DNA of 64,000 nucleotides from Termitomyces sp. T153 (lineage: Eukaryota > Basidiomycota > Agaricomycetes > Agaricales > Lyophyllaceae): assembly GCA_018296165.2 (NCBI GenBank), contig JACKQL020000002.1, positions 248,001 through 312,000 of the forward strand, in the 5' to 3' direction. The position numbers and the translations under genes were made by a program. The notes beneath the pieces are model-generated. The model was not told the origin of the DNA. It saw only the letters and a list, made by a program, of their open reading frames with translations, and did no database searches. This document shows, in pieces, positions 56,140 through 64,000 of this stretch (position 1 is its first letter; every line of letters begins with the position of its first letter).

Positions 56140-56915
56140 TGTTGTCAAACCATTGGGAACATAATAAAACACCATAAGTCAAAACAAACATTTATTAAGG
56201 CTGCAAACTATAAGCCTCCTGATATAACAAGTTCCTGCAACATTATCCCTTTAAAATACACCAGAAGAAATACAGAACAGGATAGGACAAGGACTATACT
56301 AGACTATACACTCAATAATAGTCCAATCATTATAATGAGAGGGGAAGCCTGGGACTGGCAAAAACACCTGAGTGGCATCAATTCTGGCAAGATCTAGATC
56401 TGATCTAAGAATAACCAGATTGGAATGTTGACTGAAAGGAGGTAAAGGGGGAATGAAGGGAAGGGAAAGGAAGATGAATGGAATGGATGAGAGGGAAAAG
56501 ATGAATAGAAGAACCTGAATGGGAAAGAACTTGAACGAGGAAGAATATGAAATGAATAAAGGAAGATAAATGGAATGAATGGGAGGGAAAATATGAATGG
56601 AAGAAATACAAAGGAGGAAGAGATAAATGGGGCAAATGGAAGCTAAGAATGCAAAGGAGGAATGATGGCACAAGGAACTAGCCTGTGGCACTGAAACAGG
56701 CATACAAAAAGGAGGAATTAGAATAACAGTTATGAATAAGGGGCTGGAAAGTATGGAACCAAAAGTCACATGTAGGGAGTGGTCTGTGCACTGTAGAAAG
56801 AGGTATAAATAGCCCAAGTAGAGTAGCAAATAGACAGGCAATCAATAGGCAAAGGCTTGGTAGTTCCCAGGGAGTGAATCACTTAGGCTGGAGTTTGTTG
56901 AAACCCCTCTACATT
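56140..56915 (+). repeat. Family H 5' LTR, probable
   Basis: The segment starts TGTCAAACCATTGGG and ends near CCCCTCTACA, with a TATAAATA box near 56802-56809 followed by the gag of family H. 56440-56660 is a purine-rich, GAATGGAA-like imperfect repeat tract. Boundaries are inferred from TG/CA ends; no second LTR copy exists in the window to confirm them. Confidence 0.45.
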
Positions 56916-57059
56916 CAGAATAGAAATATTTTGGAAGTAAACCTCAACCTCAAACATCTCTCCAGACATCAGTGTGGAATTGGAGTGGACTTTCTAAGTC
57001 TTCAAGAAAGCCCTAGAACTATCAGTATTACTCTAACCAAGTACTACATCTGGAGCCCA

Positions 57060-58312
57060 CTGCAAGGGGCTTTGGCTTAGAAAGCTTACAAGAAGAAGCA
57101 CTGTTCTCAAGTTCAAAACTTTGTGGACCAGCAAACATGGTTCACACATCAAGCCAAAGTCAAAATATCATTTGCACCAAGAGAGTCTACTTCAGAAAAA
57201 TTGAAGAGAACAGTGCCAAAGCAACAGGTCGATACCCCAGAGCAAGTTCACAAGCCCACAATCTGCAGCAGCAAGACTAAAGCACTCAATCTAACTAGTG
57301 ATGGGGACTCTGAACAAATCTTAAGATCAAGCAGAAAACAGACTACTAAAGATAACAATACATCAACATTATAGGGAAAATCAGTCAATATGCCAGCAGA
57401 AGTTGCAAAACAAGAATTACCACTGTCTACAAGCCATGATGCACCTTGCTTCACTCATACTCAGCCATTAGAAGTCTGCCAATTCCTATAGAAGATGGAA
57501 AGCCTCTTCAAGGCTGCAGGAATAAATGATGATGAAGAAAGAAAGGAAAAAGTAACAGAATATATGGATGCAGAAACAGAGAATGAATGGAGAGGAGTGG
57601 ACAGTTTTAGTGATGGATCAAGCTGGGAGACCTTTGTCAAAGAAGTGCAAAGTTCTTATCCAGAAGCAATATCTGAAGAAGGAAGCATGGCCATACTTGA
57701 CAAGATCTGCAGAGAGCATGCACAATTAAGTCAGAATGACACAGAAGAAATTCATGCACTTGTCAGGAAGTTCTGAGCAGAGGCCAAGAAGTTGACAGGA
57801 GTATTGGGGAATGGAGCACTGGTGGAGAAATTCACTAAATGCTTTACTCCAGCATTCTGGGACCTCATTTTGGCACAAGCATTACAAAAATATGGCCATT
57901 ATAGTGATATCAACAGAAAGAGACACAAAGATGACAGATTTGATCTGAAGAAAGTCATAAACATAGTGGCTATTTTAGTAGACTCTGGAACTTCCTTTGG
58001 GAGTGAAGAAAATATGAAAGAAAGAGGGCCAGGGTTGATTAAAGTTAAGCAGGAAGCTGATTTGGAGACTAGGAGAAGGTTAGCCAACCTTCAGAATGGA
58101 GTTATGGCTTTGGGAAAATAGATGAGTAGCTTGAGAGGATTCATGCAGACCATGAACAATGAGTGGAAGGGAAAAAGTCAGACTCCTGTGCAAGGAGGTC
58201 TGCAGAATAGGATTTGGTTACCTGCACAGACTCTACAGACTATGCAGTTCCAAGGCAACAGCAATACAGCTGCTGGAATAAACTGCTATCATTGTTAGGA
58301 GCTGTCACAACT
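57060..58312 (+). pseudogene. Family H Gypsy gag, decayed
   Basis: A lysine-rich N-terminal region (57123-57374) precedes the capsid: MESLFKAAGINDDEERKEKV at 57495, YMDAETENEW, SWETFVKEVQSSYPEA and EEIHALVRKF up to a TGA at about 57774. It continues with AEAKKLTGVLGNGALVEKFT and a Lys-rich C-terminal half to 58121. Near 58280 the first half of a zinc knuckle (CYHC) is reached, where the family B LTR at 58313 cuts in. The frame is less damaged than in other elements here. It matches a capsid type widespread in mushroom Gypsy elements. Confidence 0.8.
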
Positions 58313-59353
58313 CACTTTCACACCTTCAGAGTTCCCCCCAAGTCACTCTGCTTCCCCAGAGCACTCCCCAACACTTCCCCAACACACCTCAACCTTTGTT
58401 GACCCACGGTGCCCACCCCAGCCAACTCTGGTGCTTCCTTGGCAAACCCCAATGACCTCCTGGCAAACCCCAACACATCTCCTGTGGGCCTCCTCAGCTC
58501 CCCCTCTCACTCATGAGGCCCCCAAGCTCCTCTGACACAACCCCTGATTCCAATGCACATTGTTCAACCAACCCCACAACTCATGCAACCCCCAGAGCTC
58601 CCCAATGACTGTAGAATGGGCTATGTCTGCATCAGAACCATGGCCCACCCCCAAATCAGAACCAACACCCATCCACCCTGCATGGCTCCAACAAGCCCCA
58701 CTGTTGCCACTTCAAACCCCAGAGAAGGTCTAGTAATCAGTATATAACAATGTAAAGTCACGTCCATTACATTAGTCTTGATATTGCATTAACTGGTTAC
58801 TTGTGTCTTGTGTTTCTTTTGTTTCCATCTCTATTTTTTAGTCTTGAATCTATTTCCTTTCCTCAGTTCTGTCTTGTCCCATCTCTGTCTTGCTTCAACT
58901 GTCTCTGTTTCCTTTGTTTTTTCTAAGTCCCTTTCATCTCCAACATCATTACAAACCTGCACACACACTACAATCTTCAAACATTCCTATGACAACTCCA
59001 GATCTGCCCCTTTGCTCAGTTCTAGAATCCATCAGTCTTGATTGATCTTCCATCAAACTCTAGCTCTGCTCCCATCATTCACAAAGCCTCTGCTTACTCT
59101 GCAATCTATTTGTGTGCCTAAAAACTTGTTCCTGACACTTGCCCAAGCCCAACATTTGATATACTTGGTCTTAGACTTCCCTGGACCACTCCAGACTTGC
59201 TCAGACTGCTTCTCTTGGCTTCCCCTCACAAGTCCCTATTGTTTGCACCACCTCCAGAATGCTAGGTTATAAGCACAGGACATTGTGTTTGCCTGTCTGC
59301 CTAATAAGGACCTGCCAGTGTAGCTGAGCCCCTGTAGTCAGCAGGACCTGACA
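58313..59353 (+). repeat. Family B 5' LTR (of the element with gag at 61.5 kb)
   Basis: TGTCACAACTCAC to AGGACCTGACA, 1041 bp. TATATAA is at about 58741 and AGTCTTGATATTGC at about 58774, 33 bases downstream. It is followed at once by a self-complementary primer site and, beyond an inserted solo LTR, a gag. Hence it is a 5' LTR, and no TSD is expected on its inner side. Confidence 0.8.
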
Positions 59354-59366
59354 TAATATCAAGACT
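59354..59366 (+). promoter_or_regulatory. Primer-binding site complementary to the element's own transcript start
   Basis: TAATATCAAGACT directly follows the LTR end TGACA. It is the exact reverse complement of AGTCTTGATATTA, which sits about 33 bases after the TATATAA box of family B LTRs (exact 13-mer at 46689-46701; one-base variants elsewhere, for example at about 49803 and 58774). In Tf1/sushi-type elements the first bases of the RNA fold back on such a site and prime reverse transcription. Confidence 0.7.
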
Positions 59367-59409
59367 CCCCCTTACCCCATTCTCAACGTCTGCATATAAC
59401 CCTGCATAC

Positions 59410-61522
59410 TGTCAGGTTCTGCTAATGACAGGGGCTCAGCTACACTGGTGAATCCTTACTAGGCAGATGCAATGTCCTGCACTTATAACCTAGCATTCTG
59501 GAATTGACACAGAGAGGAGAGACTTGTGAGGGAAAGCTAGGGGGAGCAGTCCGAGCAAGTCTGGAGTGATCTGGGGAAGTCTAAGACCAAGTATATTAAC
59601 ATTGGGCTGGAGCGAGCATCAGGGACAAGTTTGTAGGTGTGTTGATGTGCTCCTATGCCACCTAGTGCTGTGCAGGAAACCTAAAAAAAAGACCTAACAC
59701 TAGTCACTAGATAGGATAGCTGGCAGTAGGAAGTTAATAGTTGAGGGCAAGTTAGTAACCTTCCCAGAGAACTAGAGCAAAAGTTGTGTTGTGGAGTGAA
59801 GTCAAAAGAAGTCGCTATTGCTAGCTGAAGTCACTAGTGACAATAAGAAAACGGGTAAAGACAAGTAACATTGCTAAGACAATGTGTACCCCTAATGGAG
59901 GTAGGAAGAGTGAGGGGATAGGGTAGGAAAAAGGGGGGAAGGCAGTAATAAGAAGACTAAAATCAGAGAACAAACGTGAACTAGTTGCTAATGTCACTAA
60001 GTTCAAATAACACAAATAGGCACCCACAGTTAGCACCATACTAGGTTGAGGTCAAAGTCAAGAAGGCTTGTCACTAAGCTGAAGTCAAAAGCAATAGAGG
60101 AATGAAAGAAGCAAAGTGAAATCTCAAGCTGGTAAGCTTAGAGAGAGCAACTAGTCGATGCTGATGGGGGTTCTCTGTTCTATATTGCTATGATGGGGTA
60201 GTGTCTATGTACAGGCAGTATTTATATGTTTCCAAAGTATAGTATGGGAAAGTAAGCAAATAGTTGCCACTGGCAATGGCATCTGTTACTGTGTTTATGG
60301 TCCATGTGAGGTGTCAGTTTGTAACTAGGTAAAAAACCATAAGCAAAGTCTCTATGGCATATAAATGCAAATGAATCCAAAAAGAGCGAGTCCAATGTCA
60401 ATACCTAAAGCGTAGACGCTGTTCAAGTATGTTAGTAAGCTTAGCAAGGGGAACATCTGGTAATATGTCCGTATATAGTAAGAGAACACCATGTTGTCAC
60501 CAGAGTTGCTAAAGTCGCTAATAATCATTGCTAAGAAAGATCTAGGCCTTGATGTTCCAGGCCCAAGTTCCAGGCTCCATGTGATATTTCTCATGATCAA
60601 AAAGTCTTGTGCTCACTAAAGTCTCATGCTTCGGTCCAATCCTCGGGCTGGGTCCCATGTGCTGAGTGTTGTGACTTGTGCCAAATTCAAAGTAGTCAGC
60701 TGCTGCTGAATTCAAAATGCCAAAAATGGTGCTCAGCAATAACTGGGGCTCATCAGTGTGAATAGTCTGCAGGGTAAACAGAGGCTTTGCGAGTAATGGG
60801 GGTGGAGCTGGAGTTTGATGGGGGATCAGTTAAGACTTGATGGGCTCAGGGCCAACCAAAGAGCAAGGTCTGGAGTTGTCATAAGAATGTTCAGGGATCA
60901 TAGCACATGCGCAGAGTTTGTACTAATGTCAGGGATGGAAGAAACTTAGAGAAACAAAGGAAATATAGACAGTCAAGATGAGATGGAGACAAGACAGAGA
61001 AAGAGATAGATTTGAGACTAAAAATAGAAACAGAGACAGAACAAAACCCAAGACACAAGAAACCAGTAAATGCAAGTCATATCAAGACTGGAGTATGAGA
61101 GGTTACTCTATGACTTATATACTGACTACTGGATAGCTCTGGAGGATAGCAGGCATGGTGGCAGGGCTGTGTGGGGTTGACAGGTGTTGGGTGTGATTAA
61201 GGGGCAGGCTGCAGTGATATTCTGATGGGAGCAGCTAGGAATGCGGATTGCTCCAGAGTCATTGTGATGCTCCAGAGCAGGTTGAGTAAACCAGGGAAGG
61301 GGATTGGAGGCATAAGATGGGGTCAGGAACAGCAGGGAAAGGTTTCAGGGGCTCAAGAACTGCAGAAAAAGTGTTGGAGTTGGCCAGAGGATTGTTGGGG
61401 TTTGCCGGAGAAGCGTCGGAGTTACCTAGAATGGGCGTGGAGGGTGGTTAAGGGTTGGTCCATTGGGAAGGGTTCAAGCAGGTTGGGGATGAGGTCAGGG
61501 GTCTAGGGAGCAGGTCATGATA
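59410..61522 (-). repeat. Family B solo LTR (minus), TSD CATAC, interrupted by an F solo LTR
   Basis: It starts TGTCAGGTTCTGC and ends GGTCATGATA (TGACA with C-to-T), with TSDs CATAC at 59405-59409 and 61523-61527. Net length without the inserted LTR is about 1.0 kb. It sits in the leader between the 5' LTR and gag of the family B element. Confidence 0.85.
59643..60755 (-). repeat. Family F solo LTR, TSD GTGT
   Basis: 1113 bp, TGATGTGCTCC to GGGCTCATCA, with TSDs GTGT at 59639-59642 and 60756-60759. It aligns closely with 25712-26760, but most CpG there are TpG/CpA here. The minus-strand TATA box is weakened (atatttat region near 60220). Confidence 0.9.
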
Positions 61523-61559
61523 CATACAACCCTGCCAGCTACTTAACCAACTTTTATAG

Positions 61560-63640
61560 ATGACCAGTTCCTAAAAATCAGTATGCCCCATTCTACTCAG
61601 GCCCTTCCACAGATCCGTACATTCCCCACCATTGGACTCCTGACCCCAACCAGGCATTCTATGCTCCCTCTATTAGCCAGGGAATACCTCCAGGCTGGTG
61701 CCACCCTCCAGCATTCCTTACTAATAGCAGCTACCCCCACATGTACCCTGGAGGATTCTCTACAGCACCTCCCAACTCTGCCTACTTTCCATCTGCTCAC
61801 TACTACACATACCCAGTTTCCACTGCAGCCCCAGCCCCTCTAGAGCACCCAGATGATTATTCCCCTCCTCAATTGCCATTTCCCACTCAAATCCCTCCCT
61901 CCCTCAGACAGCAATGGGTCAAAGCCTACATCCAGCAGCGCAACAAAGTCCTCCACTTCCCCCACTTCCTTTCTGTGGAGTTTGCAAGGCATGCATGCAC
62001 CCTCCTTGTCAACTTAGGCTACCCTGACACCTCCACAACTCTGGAGGTTTGGGCAGATAGGCTCCTCAACTTCCACAAATGTTACCTGCAGAGAAACCTC
62101 CCCAAAACCATGCAAGGCACCCTGGGAATCAACACTAAATTTACAAAACAAGCTCCATGCCTTAGTCAAAGAAATCCACACCAGTCTGGACCCCCACCTG
62201 TTTAAAGACCCTTGGGACCCCTCCCACTCCTTCCATGTGCAATGTGAGAAACCTGTTGGAACACAAAGCAAAGCCCCACCTCCCATTCCCTGCCAGCAAG
62301 AAGAGCTTAACATGGTGTCCAATACTTTGACAAGCCTCAACTCCACAGGGGGATTGTTTGACCAACCCACTGCTCATACTCTGGCCCTCTCTGCTTGTTC
62401 TCAGGCAAACTCTGTTCCCAGTGCCTTCTGTACATGGGACCAATCCACCATCCCTGAGCCCCATACCCAATGGCCACCCCTATGCATTGATGACAACTAC
62501 CAAACCCTCTTCTACATCAACAAGCTGGATAACCCTGCTGACAAGGTCACCCCATGCAATGGCCCTCCCTGAGACAGACCCCTTCACTTCAACCTCCACA
62601 CTCCCTGTGTCAACACTTCCCTGCTCTACCAGAATGTTCCAGTTCCCTCAAGGCAACCCATGGGCCCTGGGGCATCCTTACTCCTTTTTCCATCCACCCT
62701 CCTTATCCCCCACCCATTCTGATGCCCAACCCCCCTGCTGACACTAATTACTTTGGACCCCCCATCCTTGGAGGACCTCCTCCCCTTCAATGGGCCCTGG
62801 GGCCTTCTCTGGGCAATGCAGGCCAACCCCCCAGCAGTGGGCCTCCCAACGGTGGACTTCCTGGAGGATGGGGCCTGGCCATGGATAACTTCCCCCCTCA
62901 GCATAGAAATGGGAATAATTACTACTACTACTACAATGCCAGACCCCCACCCCAAACCCAAAATGCCCAGGACAATACTCATGATGCACTGGCTTGGAAA
63001 GGAAAGCTCAACATTCAAAAGCTGAAACTGTTTACTGGTCATGACCCCCAGAAATGGAGAATCTTCCTAACACAGTGTCTAACCATGTTCCAAGCTAAGC
63101 CCATTACTATCCAGCTTGAGAGCTCACAAGTAGCCTTCACTGCGTCATATTTGCAGGGCATCACCTTTGACCACTATACAGCACTACTCCAGTTCAACCC
63201 CAACAACCTTGTGCTTTCCAATTGGCTCACCTTCATTCAGGAGTTATTCAGTAAGTTTGGCATCTTTGATACTGTAGCAGAAGTGGAGGAGAATCTCTTC
63301 AACCTCTGAATGCATGACAATAAACACTTCATGACCTTCATTGTACAATTTGAATAGGAGGCCTACAAAACAGGATGGAATTACAATGCCCTCTGATTTG
63401 CCCTCCATCATGCTCTGCCTCAACAAATCAAGAATCAAGGATGTCCTCTGCCCCACATCCAAGCAAACTACATACAACAGCTACAAGGTGCTCATTTTGC
63501 AGATCAACCAACATTACTGGGAAGATCAAAGTGAGAACACCACACCATGGACCACATGGAATACTCTCAGCAATACCAACTGGAAGGTCAGAGTGACCAA
63601 TGGCAATTGACCCTTGATCCCCACCAACTCCGCCAACCCC
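61560..63640 (+). pseudogene. Family B Gypsy gag, decayed
   Basis: The N-terminal region is rich in Pro/Tyr/His (YAPFYSGPSTDPYIPHHW near 61582; frame 61741-62205). 62237-62990 is a Pro/Gly/Asn-rich middle. The capsid follows: LNIQKLKLFTGHDPQKWRIF at about 63007-63066, QCLTMFQAKP, ASYLQGITFDHYTALLQFNP and WLTFIQELFSKFGIFDTVAE, ending in stops from 63307. This is the Retrotrans_gag-type core. The zinc knuckle expected after it is missing because the copy breaks off near 63640-63700. Confidence 0.75.
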
Positions 63641-63699
63641 ACACCCTGTTTTCTGCTAGGCTGAGGACCTACCAGCACCAATCAACCCCCAGGACAAAC

Positions 63700-64000
63700 A
63701 TACCAGATAAATCAGATATTTGTTTGATGGCCTTGCATGACAAGTATGCAAAGCCTATATCACCAGTGAAATTGGCCAAGGAAGAGCATTGCTTGTTGCC
63801 AAGAGTAGATGGGAGGAAGGCACAGCCATCCAAGCTAACAGAAGGCAATATTCCTTGCCTTCAACAGCAGTAGCATGATGCATTCCAAGACATTGTCAAT
63901 GGTACAAAGAAGGAACTTCCTCCTTGGCAAGAAGTGAATCATGAGATGAATCTCATTGATGAGACCAAACAGTACTCATACTTCATGCTGAGGTGCCCTA
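63700..64000 (+). pseudogene. Start of a different Gypsy pol, cut by the window edge
   Basis: The frame MALHDKYAKPISPVKLAKEE (63727) leads, after stops, to a DIVNGTKKELPPWQEVNHEM block and YSYFMLRCP at the window end. This is the segment just before RT in another Agaricomycete Gypsy type, where a PPWREVNHEI-like motif is usual. It follows the family B gag abruptly, so the junction is chimeric. Confidence 0.6.

Noticed and set aside
56299..56841. 180-codon minus-strand frame, hydrophobic
   Set aside because: It is the complement of the purine-rich tract in the family H LTR; composition explains the open frame.
1..64000. CRISPR array, bacterial operons or prophage
   Set aside because: Spliceosomal introns, eukaryotic retroelements and absence of ribosome-binding-site-led gene clusters exclude a bacterial interpretation.

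Overview
The window looks like nuclear DNA of a filamentous basidiomycete, probably an Agaricomycete. The evidence is: short (50-62 bp) spliceosomal introns with CTNAC-like branch sites; a fungal purine nucleoside permease (NUP) family gene; a multi-intron seven-helix membrane protein of a kind common in mushrooms; and Ty3/Gypsy gag and pol sequences of types I associate with Agaricomycetes. About 85-90 percent of the window is decayed, nested LTR-retrotransposon sequence. Most of it is strongly CpG-depleted and full of TAG/TGA/TAA codons, the pattern expected from C-to-T loss at methylated CpG. I see no rRNA, CRISPR array, convincing tRNA gene or bacterial feature.

Layout. 1-10.3 kb: Gypsy 'family E' gag fragments (- strand), then a 5'-truncated 'family F' Gypsy (gag-PR-RT-RH-IN, + strand) with its 3' LTR split by a fragment of 'family B'. 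11.56-19.28 kb: a complete but dead chromodomain Gypsy ('element C') with two 558-bp LTRs and a GCTAG target-site duplication (TSD), itself carrying two later solo LTRs. 19.3-24.5 kb: family B fragments, a Tc1/mariner transposase tail and a degenerate pol. 24.5-28 kb: an inverted, almost identical copy of 8.2-10.5 kb, containing a CpG-rich solo LTR. 28-32.2 kb: a second family F element (- strand). 32.2-34.5 kb: decayed repeats.

34.55-41.6 kb is the only gene-bearing island. It holds a two-exon NUP-family gene (- strand) with three tandem TGACGTG-containing repeats upstream, a hairpin/MITE-like element, and an eight-exon seven-helix membrane protein gene (+ strand). CpG is at normal frequency here, except in a 1.6-kb stretch in the middle.

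41.6-64 kb returns to nested repeats: a Copia RNase H tail cut by a solo LTR, family E gag copies split by family B LTRs, LTR-in-LTR nesting, an unrecognised intron-bearing pseudogene (52.2-53.6 kb), a family H gag, and a family B 5' LTR followed by a leader and gag. That last leader starts with 13 bases complementary to the inferred 5' end of the element's own transcript, which points to Tf1/sushi-type self-priming instead of a tRNA primer.

The family letters B, C, E, F and H are labels used only in this annotation. TSDs let much of the insertion order be read: five family B LTRs have clean 5-bp TSDs and three family F solo LTRs have 4-bp TSDs. Only the two island genes look functional.
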